NCBI GenBank assembly: GCA_016706595.1
Contig: JADJJH010000002.1
Span: 1,068,504 to 1,132,503, forward strand
Direction of reading: 5' to 3'
Source: Bacteroidota bacterium
GTDB taxonomy: Bacteria > Bacteroidota > Bacteroidia > Chitinophagales > Chitinophagaceae
DNA length: 64,000 nucleotides
The notes below the pieces were generated by a model, which was not told the origin of the DNA, did no database searches, and saw only the letters and a list, made by a program, of their open reading frames with translations. The position numbers and the translations under genes were made by a program. Numbering within the stretch: the stretch's first letter is position 1; each line of letters opens with the position of its first letter. Below are positions 44,288 to 54,391 of this stretch, one piece after another.

Positions 44288-44653
44288 ATGAAAAAAATAT
44301 CCGTTTTACTCGTCCTGTTTTTTATCACGTTTAATTGCGCAGCAACTACAATTGGCTGCAATGAATTGCTAAATTTTATTGTAAGCAAGGGTTACACTAA
44401 ATCTTCACTGAGTAGTTATGTACTTAATTCTTCTTGGCTTTATAAAGTCACAGCATATTCGTACAATAATGATATTTACGTAGTAGCTGAAGTTAAACGA
44501 AGTGAGTATAGTTTTTCAACTGACACTTATATTTTTTGCGGAATCCTTAGCACAGCTTGGTCCAATTTCCAATACGGTTCTTATGGAGATTCTGAATCCT
44601 ACGGTTCACGTTTCAATAAATATATCATGGACTATAAATGTGATTGTGATTAA
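44288..44653 (+). CDS. Small secreted protein (possibly KTSC-like)
   Basis: This 121-residue protein has a clear signal peptide (MKKISVLLVLFFITFNCAATT) and five further cysteines, including CDCD at the end. The pattern SSWLYKVTAYSYNNDIYVVA and YGSRFNKYIMDYKCDC resembles the KTSC domain found in Bacteroidota secreted proteins; this is a weak match. The role is unknown. It may belong to the element's cargo. Confidence 0.55.
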   Translation: MKKISVLLVLFFITFNCAATTIGCNELLNFIVSKGYTKSSLSSYVLNSSWLYKVTAYSYNNDIYVVAEVKRSEYSFSTDTYIFCGILSTAWSNFQYGSYGDSESYGSRFNKYIMDYKCDCD

Positions 44654-44754
44654 TTCAGTTATTGAATTTATTTACCAATCAAAAAGGTATTAGTATCAAA
44701 TTTTTATCGGCATCAAATATTGAATATAAAAACTCATCTAAAATCAAAATACCA

Positions 44755-45396
44755 ATGAAACCCAATCTCACTTTTATATTACTTATATCTGCTAGTCTGT
44801 TCCTTATAAACGTTAAATCTGTTGCGCAGAAATATAAGAGAGGAAGTGTTTATGAATTAAATGTAGACAAGCTTAATAACTCCAATAATGTTACATGGTA
44901 TGGATGGGATTTCTCAACTGTAAAAATTACCGACTTCATACCTAAAAGTGAGGTTGCCGATATCAAAGAGAGATACATCCCTGCTATGATTAAGCTTTTG
45001 AATAAGGAGTTTTCTGTAGATTGGGTCGATCGAAAATTAAACAAAGATACCTTTAGCTCAAACCTAAGCGAGATTCAAATGTTACATAATAAAATTGATG
45101 AAACTACTCTAATTACATACGATGATTATGAATTGACGATTGATAGCATAAAAGCAATTGTTAGCTCTTATAAATTAAGTAAGAAAGATGGAATTGGCTT
45201 TGTGGTCATTATGGAAAACTTAAACAAACCAAATAGGATGGTATCTAGTTACCCAACATTTTTTGATATTAGCTCAAGAGAAATTCTATTAACTGCTAGG
45301 ATGACTGGAAAACCTGGAAGTAAATATGGCTTTGTAAAATGGTGGGAAGAAGGCATTTTAGAAACTTTGTTCTATTTCATTCGAAAATATTACTAA
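44755..45396 (+). CDS. Exported hypothetical protein
   Basis: This 213-residue protein starts at MKPNLTFILLISASLFLINV, a signal peptide. A start at 44662 would place 31 unrelated residues before the signal peptide and is rejected. The mature part contains NVTWYGWDFSTVKITDFIPK, a pattern I recall from a Bacteroidota family of unknown function. It may be the last chromosomal or cargo gene before the defence operon. Confidence 0.6.
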   Translation: MKPNLTFILLISASLFLINVKSVAQKYKRGSVYELNVDKLNNSNNVTWYGWDFSTVKITDFIPKSEVADIKERYIPAMIKLLNKEFSVDWVDRKLNKDTFSSNLSEIQMLHNKIDETTLITYDDYELTIDSIKAIVSSYKLSKKDGIGFVVIMENLNKPNRMVSSYPTFFDISSREILLTARMTGKPGSKYGFVKWWEEGILETLFYFIRKYY

Positions 45397-45681
45397 TGTT
45401 TAAAACTATAAATAATTAGTGGCGCGTTATTTTAAGTCATAAATACGTGTAATTTATTTGAGTTAGTATTTATTGGCAAAATATTACATCGCATATAAAC
45501 AACTTCCTATATCAATTTATCTGCAGGTACCACTAAAACTTACCATTCGTAAGAAAAATTTATTCAGACGAAATTGCAAAGACAATTATCCCTAAAAGGC
45601 TTTATTCTATTCAGGAACGCGAATCTCTTGAAAAGAATAATTCTATTATATTACATTTGGATTTAATTGTAAATCTATGAT
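45397..45681. other. AT-rich spacer before the defence operon
   Basis: No gene with a start codon is seen. A frame of about 50 codons (45528-45680; FVRKIYSDEIAKTII within it) lacks a start and ends at a stop just before the small gene at 45682; it could be the remnant of a gene. A promoter for the operon would be expected here, but no clear TTTG-N19-TAnnTTTG pair is visible. Confidence 0.45.
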
Positions 45682-45795
45682 ATGAAACCATGCTTAGCCG
45701 ACCAAATTTATGAAGTAGCGAAAGATGAGAAGCTTGCAAATGAAGCTATGCAGGTAGCAGAGAAAAAAATAAACTTTAAAAAGAGTAAAAAGTAG
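45682..45795 (+). CDS. Possible 37-residue peptide gene overlapping rmuC
   Basis: The frame reads MKPCLADQIYEVAKDEKLAN and ends KKSKK; the stop codon TAG shares its last base with the GTG start of rmuC. This overlap suggests translational coupling. The peptide is charged and helical. It may be real or the leftover end of an older gene; I do not recognise it. Confidence 0.35.
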   Translation: MKPCLADQIYEVAKDEKLANEAMQVAEKKINFKKSKK

Positions 45796-47327
45796 TGGAA
45801 ACAACCTTATTAATAGTCATCTGTGTATTGCTGCTTATAGCGATTTTACTCATTATTGTTTTCAGAAACAGAAGCAGCAATGAATTACCCTTATTGCAAA
45901 ATAAGGTAACTGAATTACAAACCAGCCTTTCTAAAATTGAAACCAACCTTAAAGAAGACTTTCGCATTAACCGTGAAGAAAATGCTACCATAGCAAAGGA
46001 TAACAGAAAAGAGTTGAACGATACGTTGATTGGTTTTAAAGGGGAACAATCACAAACCTTAAAAACAATTACGGAGCAAAGCCAGAATGCTTTAAAAGAA
46101 ATTAATAAAACACTTGATGAAAAAGTTGGAGCCTTGATTACAAAAATTGATGCCAACAATAAAATCAACCGTGAAGAGCTTACTAAAAACATTACTGATT
46201 TTTCAGGAGCCAATGTTACGCAATTAGATAAAATAAATAATCAATCAAAAGAAGACAACAAGCTTATTCGTGAAGCCTTAGTAAATGCATTTAAAGACTT
46301 TCAAAAAACATTTAATGATAATATTAAATCATTTAATGATTTACAAAAAGAAAAGTTTGCATTAATGGAAAATAAACAAAATGAATTAGTGAAAGGAACA
46401 GAATTGAAACTAGAATCAATTCGTACTACAGTAGAAGAAAAGTTAGAAAAAACTCTCAGCGAACGATTAGGACAAAGTTTTGAAACAGTAGGCAAACAAC
46501 TCATTGAAGTGCAAAAAGGTTTGGGCGAAATGCAAACAATTGCAACCGATGTAGGTGGTTTGAAAAAAGTATTAAGCAATGTAAAACTGAGAGGTGGTGT
46601 AGGTGAAGTACAATTGGCATTATTGCTAGAACAAATTTTGGCGCCTAATCAATATGATGCCAATGTAAAAACCAAAAAGGGAAGCTCAGACCCTGTTGAG
46701 TTTGCCATTAAATTACCTGGAAGAAGCCAAGACGAAAATGAATTTGTGTATTTACCTATAGATGCAAAATTTCCTAAAGACACCTATGAGCATTTAATTG
46801 CTGCATATGAAAATGCAATTCCAGATGATATAGAGGCAGCTACAAAAAACCTAGAGACAACCATTAAAAAAATGGCTAAAGATATTAGAGATAAATACCT
46901 TGACCCACCCAATACGACCGATTTTGCCATTATGTTTCTACCATTTGAAAGTATTTATGCAGAAGTAATAAGACGCAGCTCTTTGATAGACCAACTTAGA
47001 ACTGAATTTAAAATTACGGTTGCTGGTCCTACCACTTTGATGGCAATATTAAATAGCTTACAAATGGGCTTTAGAACCTTGGCTTTACAAAAACGAAGTA
47101 GCGAAGTATGGCAAGTACTATCCAATGTAAAAAAGGAATTTGAAACATTTGGGGGCTTATTAGAAAAAGCACAAAAAAATATCCAAACAGGTTTAGGACA
47201 ATTGGATGATGTGGTAGGAACTAGAACCCGTGCCATTAATAGACAATTAAAAAATGTGGAATCTCTTCCATCTGTTGATGCTGAATCACTTTTGCCAGAA
47301 ATAATCGAAACCAAATTAATAAACTAA
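45795..47327 (+). CDS. rmuC: RmuC-family DNA recombination protein
   Basis: RmuC proteins have a membrane anchor, a coiled coil and a PD-(D/E)xK-like nuclease fold, and limit DNA rearrangements in E. coli. Here the anchor is LLIVICVLLLIAILLIIVF (about 3-22), the coiled coil spans roughly 30-230, and the RmuC domain contains RGGVGEVQLALLLEQILAPN, FVYLPIDAKFPKDTYE and AGPTTLMAILNSLQMGFRTL. It starts with GTG at 45795; length 510 aa. It is the first large gene of a packed row of eight, 10 bp before the DUF262 gene. This placement is unusual for a housekeeping gene. Confidence 0.93.
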   Translation: METTLLIVICVLLLIAILLIIVFRNRSSNELPLLQNKVTELQTSLSKIETNLKEDFRINREENATIAKDNRKELNDTLIGFKGEQSQTLKTITEQSQNALKEINKTLDEKVGALITKIDANNKINREELTKNITDFSGANVTQLDKINNQSKEDNKLIREALVNAFKDFQKTFNDNIKSFNDLQKEKFALMENKQNELVKGTELKLESIRTTVEEKLEKTLSERLGQSFETVGKQLIEVQKGLGEMQTIATDVGGLKKVLSNVKLRGGVGEVQLALLLEQILAPNQYDANVKTKKGSSDPVEFAIKLPGRSQDENEFVYLPIDAKFPKDTYEHLIAAYENAIPDDIEAATKNLETTIKKMAKDIRDKYLDPPNTTDFAIMFLPFESIYAEVIRRSSLIDQLRTEFKITVAGPTTLMAILNSLQMGFRTLALQKRSSEVWQVLSNVKKEFETFGGLLEKAQKNIQTGLGQLDDVVGTRTRAINRQLKNVESLPSVDAESLLPEIIETKLIN

Positions 47328-47337
47328 AATAGATAAT

Positions 47338-49200
47338 ATGGACATTTCACCAGATAAGCAGAACATTGATACATTATTTGCAAGTACTACATACTTTATA
47401 GACTTTTATCAAAGGGATTACAAATGGAATAAAGAACCTGTAGAAAGACTACTAGATGATATATTTTTTAAATTCAATATTGAATATGCTTCAAAAGAAA
47501 AAGAAGAACTTATTCCTTCCAAAGAAGTAGTAACTGCTTATTATCCTTGGTATTATTTGAATACTTACGTCACAAATGTAATTGAAGGGAAAGTATTTAT
47601 AGTTGATGGACAACAAAGATTGACAACATTAACTATTATTCTAATTAAGCTATATCATTTATGTGAAAAATTTAATTCTGATTCTAAAAACTGGATAGAA
47701 AGAAAAATTGTAGGATATGCAGGGCCTAAAAAAGAATTTTGGATGCATCATGTAAAGCATATTAAGACTTTGGAAGAATTATTAAAAAGTGATGATGACA
47801 TTAAAAGCATACCAATATCTTCAGGTATAACTGCCGAGAATATTGTAGCTAATTATAGTTTTGTTTCAAAGTGGTTAGATGAAAATTTAAATTCAAAGCA
47901 TAAACTAGAAACATTTATTTTTTATTACTTATATCGATTAGTGTTAATTAATCTTACTGTTGAACAAACTAATGTACCAATGGTTTTTGAAGTTATTAAC
48001 GATAGAGGTGTTAAATTAAAACCTTACGAGATATTGAAAGGAAAATTGCTGGGCTTAGTTGATAAAATTGATCTTGACAAATTAGGCTTAAATGAATTAT
48101 GGGACAAAAAAGTAAACACAGTAAATGAACAGTCAGAAGATGAAATAGACGAATTTTTTTGGTACTTTATCAGGGCAAGGTATACTGATTCTAAAGCTGA
48201 TTTTCTTAAAATATCTCAAACAAATTATCACAGAGTTATTTTTACTGAAGATTTTAATAAAAAGATAAAATTAAAAAATAATTCATCTGCCATTAAGCAA
48301 TTTCTAATTAATGAATTTTCTTATTATGTAGATTTGTATAATACAGTATTAAAATACTTTAATTCACTAGATTCAAATTTTCCTCATGTATACTACAACC
48401 AATTAAATGAACAAGATACCCAGTTCATGCTTATATTATCAGTATGTTCATTAAATGACCCTAACGAAAAAGAAAAAATCGCTACTATTTCATCAGAGCT
48501 AGATAGATTTTTTTCTTTACTTTCATTACAAAGGGCATATAACAGTAATCGATTTAGTGATATGGTGTGGGAAATTGTAATAAAAATTAGGGATGCCAAT
48601 ATTGAAGACTACCGTCAAATATTTGATGAATATATTTTACGTGAGATTAATTACCATAAAGATATTTCCAATGCCGATAAACCTTTTAATTACATTTTCT
48701 TCAAGGATATTTCGAATAAAGATATACCTAGTCGCTTTGTAAGATACTTCTATGCAAGACTTGAAAATTTCTTGGCCACTGGAATGAATTTAAACATGAA
48801 ACATGGTTTTGATGATTTAGTTACAAAAACAGGTTCAGTAAATGGTTTTCATATTGAACATATTCTTGCAGATAATAATCAAAATTTTGCATTGTTTGAT
48901 AATGATGAAGAAAGATTTTACAGAGAAAGAAATAGACTTGGTGGATTATTATTACTAAAAGGAAAAGATAATATTTCAAGCAATGATGAAGTGTACAAAA
49001 AGAAATTAAAATCATATTCAAATACACTCTATTGGAATGAGACTTTAAGAGAAGATACTTATAAATCAAAATTGGACCTTATAGCATTGATCAATAAGTA
49101 CAAATTAAACATGAGAGCAATGCCTGAAACTTTTGGACCTGCTGAATTAGAAGAAAGACAAAAACTTTTAGCACAAATAATTCAGATAATATGGAAATAA
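47338..49200 (+). CDS. DUF262/DUF1524 protein (GmrSD-like nuclease)
   Basis: This 620-residue protein has an N-terminal DUF262 domain (FYQRDYKWNKEPVERLLDDI, then FIVDGQQRLTTLTII at about 87-101), which has a ParB-like fold with NTP-dependent activity, and a C-terminal DUF1524 His-Me finger nuclease (GFHIEHILADNNQN at about 503-516, then RNRLGGLLLL). This fused arrangement is that of GmrSD, a type IV enzyme that cuts modified phage DNA. The next gene starts 2 bp after its stop (preferred start 49203). Confidence 0.85.
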   Translation: MDISPDKQNIDTLFASTTYFIDFYQRDYKWNKEPVERLLDDIFFKFNIEYASKEKEELIPSKEVVTAYYPWYYLNTYVTNVIEGKVFIVDGQQRLTTLTIILIKLYHLCEKFNSDSKNWIERKIVGYAGPKKEFWMHHVKHIKTLEELLKSDDDIKSIPISSGITAENIVANYSFVSKWLDENLNSKHKLETFIFYYLYRLVLINLTVEQTNVPMVFEVINDRGVKLKPYEILKGKLLGLVDKIDLDKLGLNELWDKKVNTVNEQSEDEIDEFFWYFIRARYTDSKADFLKISQTNYHRVIFTEDFNKKIKLKNNSSAIKQFLINEFSYYVDLYNTVLKYFNSLDSNFPHVYYNQLNEQDTQFMLILSVCSLNDPNEKEKIATISSELDRFFSLLSLQRAYNSNRFSDMVWEIVIKIRDANIEDYRQIFDEYILREINYHKDISNADKPFNYIFFKDISNKDIPSRFVRYFYARLENFLATGMNLNMKHGFDDLVTKTGSVNGFHIEHILADNNQNFALFDNDEERFYRERNRLGGLLLLKGKDNISSNDEVYKKKLKSYSNTLYWNETLREDTYKSKLDLIALINKYKLNMRAMPETFGPAELEERQKLLAQIIQIIWK

Positions 49201-49202
49201 AA

Positions 49203-49969
49203 ATGAAAATAGCTGAAAAACATCCTTTTTTAGATAATTATCCCCTGAAAAATGGGTTAAAATATTTAATAATTGGTACTTGTCCACCTAGTTTAGAATT
49301 AAGGAAGGAAAAGTTCAAAATTGATTATTACTATGGAAATGCAGGTTCATTATGGAATATAATTTCTGGAATTTATAAAATAAATCTGAAAAATAAATCC
49401 AAAGAAGAAAAGTTGGTTGTTATACTTAATTGGCAAAAAGAATATTCAATTGGTATTGTAGATACTTTGAAAAAATATGCGAGATTAAAACCTAAATCAT
49501 CAGCCGATGCTGATTTGATAATAGAATATGATGGCTATAATCATAACTTAAAAACGTATATTTTAGACAATAATGATAAGATAGAAAAAATACTTTTTAC
49601 AAGCAATGGGAATTGCAACTCTGCTTTTAGTACATTTAAAATTATTATGGGTGATTCTTTCAATAAAATTGACCCTGATAAATTAATCATAGATTTACCC
49701 TCTCCATCAGGTAGTTCTAATACTTCTTATTTTAATTATAACGATGAAAATACTTTGGGAATTGAACCTAATTTGTATAATTATATATTGAATGAAAAAG
49801 AAGACAGAATTGATGAATTACAAAAAAGATGGTCTATTAAAGCTAAAAAAATGAAATTTAAAGGAAATGAAAAAAAGAAATTGAAGTGCCAAGTGTCAAA
49901 GGAATTTTAGCAGATTATAAAATATGGGCATACAAAAAGCACTTACCTAAAAAGAATGATGCTTTGTAA
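49203..49969 (+). pseudogene. Uracil-DNA glycosylase-fold protein, C-terminus frameshifted
   Basis: The core looks like a member of the UDG superfamily (Mug-like): KYLIIGTCPPS, YYYGNAGSLW, GIVDTLKKYARLKPKSSAD, and IDLPSPSGSSN near the C-terminus. Read literally, the frame ends at 49910 with KKKLKCQVSKEF, which has no family look. Adding one A to the seven-A run at 49870-49876 continues the frame to 49969 with IEVPSVKGILADYKIWAYKK. Either a real one-base loss or a sequencing error is possible. UDG-fold proteins recognise altered or modified bases, which would fit a defence role beside a GmrSD-like nuclease. Confidence 0.65.
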
Positions 49970-49989
49970 TATTAGATAAATACTAAACA

Positions 49990-52029
49990 ATGAACAAAAC
50001 CGAACTCATACATAAACTAAAACAACTAGAAGGACTTACAACAGAAGAAAGAAGTGCCCTTATAGAATTGGTAAACACCAAAAAGAAGTACGGCTTGGTG
50101 TGGGAAGACAAACCCGAAGATGTAGAAGAACTACTACGCCAAAACTTACCTGTATTACGTGAATTAAAAGAAAAATATATTGAAGCTCAGCCCATGCCTC
50201 CGAGTGAAGATTTATTTAACAATGAACAAACTCCCACTCCTTTGGAGGGGGCTGGGGGGAGGCCTGCACCAAACCATTTACTCATAGAGGGAGATAACCT
50301 ACATGCCCTTACTGCCCTTAGCTTTACCCACAAAGGAAAAATAGATGTAATATATATTGACCCTCCGTATAATACCGGTAAAGAAAATGAATTTAGATAT
50401 AACGATAGGTGGATTTTAAAAGAAGACCCGTTTAAACATTCCTATTGGTTAAATTTTATTTCAAAAAGATTAAACATTGCTAAGCAACTACTTAATGAAA
50501 ATGGAGTTTTTATTTGTCATATTGATGAAAATGAGTTTGATGCACTGAATTTGTTGCTCGAAACAGAAATATTTACAAGCAGTGATTTTTTAGGAGTAAT
50601 TATTTGGAATAAACTAAATCCTAAAGGAGAAGTAGTTGGTGTTGCAACTATGCATGAATATGTATTAATTTATGCTAAAAATAAAGAAAAATTTAAAACT
50701 CTAAGTAATATTCTTACAAGAGAAAAACCTAATGCCTTAGCTATTTTAAATAAAGCAAAAGTATTATTCTCCAAAATTGGTAAAAAACAAATACCTGAAT
50801 CAATTAAAGAGGTTATAAAACCATTTAATTACTCTAAAGAAATCCTAAAAGATTTTGTAGTCGAATATGATTTAGAATTAATAAACACAGAATTTCAAGT
50901 TTGGCTTTCTAATCAAGATTTTTCCGGAGGGGAAAAGGCCTATAAATTTATTGATGAAAATGGAGATGTTTATAGAGGTGTTTCAATGGCAGCACCAGAT
51001 AAACCTGAAACAAGGTCTCACAGACCACTATTACATCCAATTAATAGGAAACCTTGTCCAGTGCCTTCCAAAGGATGGAGGAATCCAGACAAAACGATGG
51101 ATAAATTACTAGAAAAAGGAATGATTTTGTTTGGACAAGATGAAACAAAACAACCAGAAAGGAAATACTTATTGAAAGAAAATTTATTTGAAGCTACCCC
51201 TTCAATTTATTCTAATGGAGCGTCTGATGAAGAGCTGATGAAAGATTTAAAACTAAACTTTCCGTATCCAAAAGTAACTTCGGCATCACAATATTTACTA
51301 AAAAATATACATCCAAATCCTAAGGTAATCCTCGATTTCTTTGCAGGTTCAGGCACAACCCTTCATGCGACCATGGCTCTCAATGCCGAAGATGGAGGCA
51401 ATAGGCAATGCATATTGGTTACTAACAACGAAAACAACATTTGTGAGGAGGTAACCTATGAGCGCAATAAACGTGTTATTCAAGGCTATACCAATGCCAA
51501 GGGTGTGGCAGTGGCTGGGCTTACCAATAATAACTTACGGTATTATAAAAGTGAGTTTGTGCCAAGCACCAAAAACGAAGCCAACCGTAGGTTGCTTACC
51601 AATGCCAGCACAGAGTTGTTGTGCATCAGAGAAAATTGTTTTACAGATATTACCAAGCAAGCAGGTTTTAAATCATCAGAATGCAAAGTTTTCCAAAACG
51701 ATTTGGGCAAGTATATGGTGGTTATTTATCATAGCCGCAATTTTCCATCAGTATGTGGGCAAGTAAACCAATGGGTAAGTGAAAATTTCAATTTACCATT
51801 AGAAGAAAAAGTACGTTTGTATTGCTTTAGTCCCGAAAAAGATAGCCTTGCAGAAGACTTTGCCGATATAGAAGATTATATAGAAGCTGTGCCATTGCCA
51901 GATGCTATTTACAACGCTTTCAGAGCTACGTTTAAAACCCTTAAACTCGATAGAAAACACATAGAGTTAAATCCTAACGAAGCCGAAGTACCCACTACAT
52001 TATTTGATGACCAAACCGACGAAGCATAA
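49990..52029 (+). CDS. Beta-class adenine-specific DNA methyltransferase (type III Mod-like)
   Basis: This 679-residue enzyme has the beta-class motif order: motif IV VIYIDPPYNTGK (about 120-131) precedes motif I DFFAGSGTTLHA (about 448-459), with a target-recognition region between them. Such enzymes make N6-methyladenine. The N-terminus (LIHKLKQLEGLTTEERSALI) is typical of Mod proteins. Residues 81-91 (PTPLEGAGGRP and nearby) come from a GC-rich repeat at 50231-50264. The Res gene starts 3 bp after its stop, so the pair is translated together. Confidence 0.9.
   Translation: MNKTELIHKLKQLEGLTTEERSALIELVNTKKKYGLVWEDKPEDVEELLRQNLPVLRELKEKYIEAQPMPPSEDLFNNEQTPTPLEGAGGRPAPNHLLIEGDNLHALTALSFTHKGKIDVIYIDPPYNTGKENEFRYNDRWILKEDPFKHSYWLNFISKRLNIAKQLLNENGVFICHIDENEFDALNLLLETEIFTSSDFLGVIIWNKLNPKGEVVGVATMHEYVLIYAKNKEKFKTLSNILTREKPNALAILNKAKVLFSKIGKKQIPESIKEVIKPFNYSKEILKDFVVEYDLELINTEFQVWLSNQDFSGGEKAYKFIDENGDVYRGVSMAAPDKPETRSHRPLLHPINRKPCPVPSKGWRNPDKTMDKLLEKGMILFGQDETKQPERKYLLKENLFEATPSIYSNGASDEELMKDLKLNFPYPKVTSASQYLLKNIHPNPKVILDFFAGSGTTLHATMALNAEDGGNRQCILVTNNENNICEEVTYERNKRVIQGYTNAKGVAVAGLTNNNLRYYKSEFVPSTKNEANRRLLTNASTELLCIRENCFTDITKQAGFKSSECKVFQNDLGKYMVVIYHSRNFPSVCGQVNQWVSENFNLPLEEKVRLYCFSPEKDSLAEDFADIEDYIEAVPLPDAIYNAFRATFKTLKLDRKHIELNPNEAEVPTTLFDDQTDEA
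50231..50264 (+). repeat. GC-rich palindromic repeat inside the mod gene
   Basis: CTCCCACTCCTTTGGAGGGG continues into GCTGGGGGGAGGCC, which pairs with itself (CTCC / GGAG). It is G-rich in an otherwise AT-rich gene. From memory, such blocks (CTCC-TTTGGAGG) occur between and inside genes of Bacteroidota. It keeps the frame and encodes PTPLEGAGGRP. Confidence 0.55.
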
Positions 52030-52032
52030 GCC

Positions 52033-54378
52033 ATGTATATATTAAAAGAATTTCAAGAAAAAGCAGTTAAGGCATTATTGCAACATACGTTTGACGCCTT
52101 AGGTACAGCACAAAATCAGCAACAAATTCCTATATTATTAGAAGCTCCCACAGGTAGTGGCAAAACCGTAATGATGGCAGATTTTCTGTATCGTATGCGC
52201 GACGAATTGCCTTTGCAACCAGGACTAAGCGAAAATGTGGCTTATATATGGTTTGCACCTAATACTTTACACATTCAAAGCTTTGAAAGCCTGCAAAATT
52301 TGTATGATGATACAGCCAAAATAAATTGTATAGACCTGAGTAATTTAAGTACCAACCCATTGTTAAATGCAAATGATTTATTGTTTGTAAACTGGAGTAG
52401 TGTAGATGGCATGACCAAAATTTGGCGCAAAGAAAACGAAACCAATACCAACTTAGAAACCCTTGTACAAAATACCGTAGCTAATGGCACACAAATTATT
52501 TTAATTATAGATGAAGCTCATTTAAGTGCGTTTACTGGTAAGCAAGCAATAGCTGTACGCAAATTGATTTCAGCAAAAATAGAGGTGATGGTAACAGCCA
52601 CACCCAATACCAGACCACAGCGCAATGTGTTTATTTCCCGTAAGGAAGTAATAGACGAACAAATGATTAAAAAAGGAGTAAGGCTAAACATTGGTTTAAA
52701 TCCCGAAGAGCAAAATGGCGAAAATGTACATTTACATTTGCTACGAAAAGCTATGGCAAAACGCAACGAATTGGCATTGCAATATGAAGAAGAATTAGGT
52801 AAAAATAAATTAAATCCATTATTGCTTATACAGTTACCTTCAGACAATGCAAGCCTAAGTGATGAAGATAAAAATATTCGTGATATTGTTGAAGGTATTT
52901 TAAGCAATGAATATGGCATTAGCACAAACAATGGACGCTTGGCAGTGTGGCTCAGTGGCGAAAGAGATAAAGATGGATTAGAAGATAAAAATGGATTTCA
53001 AGATGTATTATTATTTAAGCAAGCCATTGCTCAAGGTTGGGACTGTCCAAGAGCTGCTGTATTAATCAGTTATAGAACAGTACAAAGCCCCAATTTTGGA
53101 GTGCAAACAGTAGGTCGTATTCTTCGTATGCCACATCAAAAGCATTATACACATGATGATTTAAATTATGGCTATGTGTATACCAATATAGAAAGTAATC
53201 AAATCAATTTTGTACCAACAGATGCCGACTTTTTCAACTTTCAATTAGCAGAAAGACAAGAAGATAAAAACTGGTTTTTTAATAAACTTACTTCGGCAAC
53301 CATCGTAAATGACCGACCTTCAAAAGGAGTATTGAGTTCAGCATTTGAAACAACATTTTTTAATATCATTCAAAAAAAATATGGTATAACACAAGTTCCT
53401 GAAGCTGATTTATTTACTCAACAAGAAGAAGAAGTTATCAAAAAACAAACAGCCGATAATATCTTAGCTATGCAACAAGCAGGTTGGACATTTGATATTG
53501 ATGAACATCAAATACATATTCCAACTGATATAGAAATTGACACATACGATGTTAATTCAATTGTACTGAATCATAATCAAATGCGTGATTTTGCCATTAC
53601 AAATGCAGAATTTGGTGTTATGTTTGATCGGTTTTGTTATGACAATATCACTCGTTTAAATCGCAGTAAAAGTTGGAAATTATTAGCTCGTACTTTAATT
53701 CATTTTGCAGAATACTATTTAAATATTTTTGAATTTGAAGCACGAAAAGTGTTTTTATTCCCTCAAAATAAGGCATTACTTATTCAAGATATTGCTTTGG
53801 CTTTAGAGCGCTTTGAAACGTGGCAAAAAGAAAAAGGTAATGACAAACGTCGGGTAGAAAATGGAGAGTGGGAAGTTCCTGAAATTCGTTATTACTCCGA
53901 ATTTTTTAACAGACAAGAAATTGAAAGTCATGCCTTAGCACCTTTCTTTGAAAGCAATGCAGCATCTAATGTAGAAAAAGCATTTAAAGATATTTTAGTT
54001 TCTAATGAAGTACATCTTGAATGGTGGTATAAAAATGGTGATAGTGGTAAAGAAAATTTTTCTGTTCCCTATACCAATTTGCAAAATGAATTACGTTTAT
54101 TTTATGTGGACTTTGTTGTAAAATTCAATAATGGAACAATTGGTTTATTTGATACTAAAACAAAACGAAGCGATTTAGAAGCACCCAATAAACACAATGC
54201 GTTATTGGATTATATGGATGCAGAAAACAAAATCAATACTGATAGAAAACTAATTGGTGGTGTCATATTACCAGAAGAAACAAGTGGAGTTTTAGCATTT
54301 AGATATTGCAGTAATCGAATTCAAGATACAAATGATTTAACAGGCTGGGATTATTTCAACCCAGCTGAAATAAAATAA
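52033..54378 (+). CDS. Type III-like restriction helicase-nuclease (Res)
   Basis: This 781-residue protein has an SF2 helicase core: Walker A LLEAPTGSGKTVMMAD (about 35-50), DEAH box LIIDEAHLS (about 157-165), motif III MVTATPNTRP and motif VI QTVGRILRMP. The C-terminal domain has a PD-(D/E)xK look: FYVDFVVKFNNGTIGLFDTK, with Asp and Asp-x-Lys at about 693-711. This is the arrangement of type III restriction subunits. It directly follows the methyltransferase gene. Confidence 0.88.
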   Translation: MYILKEFQEKAVKALLQHTFDALGTAQNQQQIPILLEAPTGSGKTVMMADFLYRMRDELPLQPGLSENVAYIWFAPNTLHIQSFESLQNLYDDTAKINCIDLSNLSTNPLLNANDLLFVNWSSVDGMTKIWRKENETNTNLETLVQNTVANGTQIILIIDEAHLSAFTGKQAIAVRKLISAKIEVMVTATPNTRPQRNVFISRKEVIDEQMIKKGVRLNIGLNPEEQNGENVHLHLLRKAMAKRNELALQYEEELGKNKLNPLLLIQLPSDNASLSDEDKNIRDIVEGILSNEYGISTNNGRLAVWLSGERDKDGLEDKNGFQDVLLFKQAIAQGWDCPRAAVLISYRTVQSPNFGVQTVGRILRMPHQKHYTHDDLNYGYVYTNIESNQINFVPTDADFFNFQLAERQEDKNWFFNKLTSATIVNDRPSKGVLSSAFETTFFNIIQKKYGITQVPEADLFTQQEEEVIKKQTADNILAMQQAGWTFDIDEHQIHIPTDIEIDTYDVNSIVLNHNQMRDFAITNAEFGVMFDRFCYDNITRLNRSKSWKLLARTLIHFAEYYLNIFEFEARKVFLFPQNKALLIQDIALALERFETWQKEKGNDKRRVENGEWEVPEIRYYSEFFNRQEIESHALAPFFESNAASNVEKAFKDILVSNEVHLEWWYKNGDSGKENFSVPYTNLQNELRLFYVDFVVKFNNGTIGLFDTKTKRSDLEAPNKHNALLDYMDAENKINTDRKLIGGVILPEETSGVLAFRYCSNRIQDTNDLTGWDYFNPAEIK

Positions 54379-54391
54379 AATTTAATTAAAT

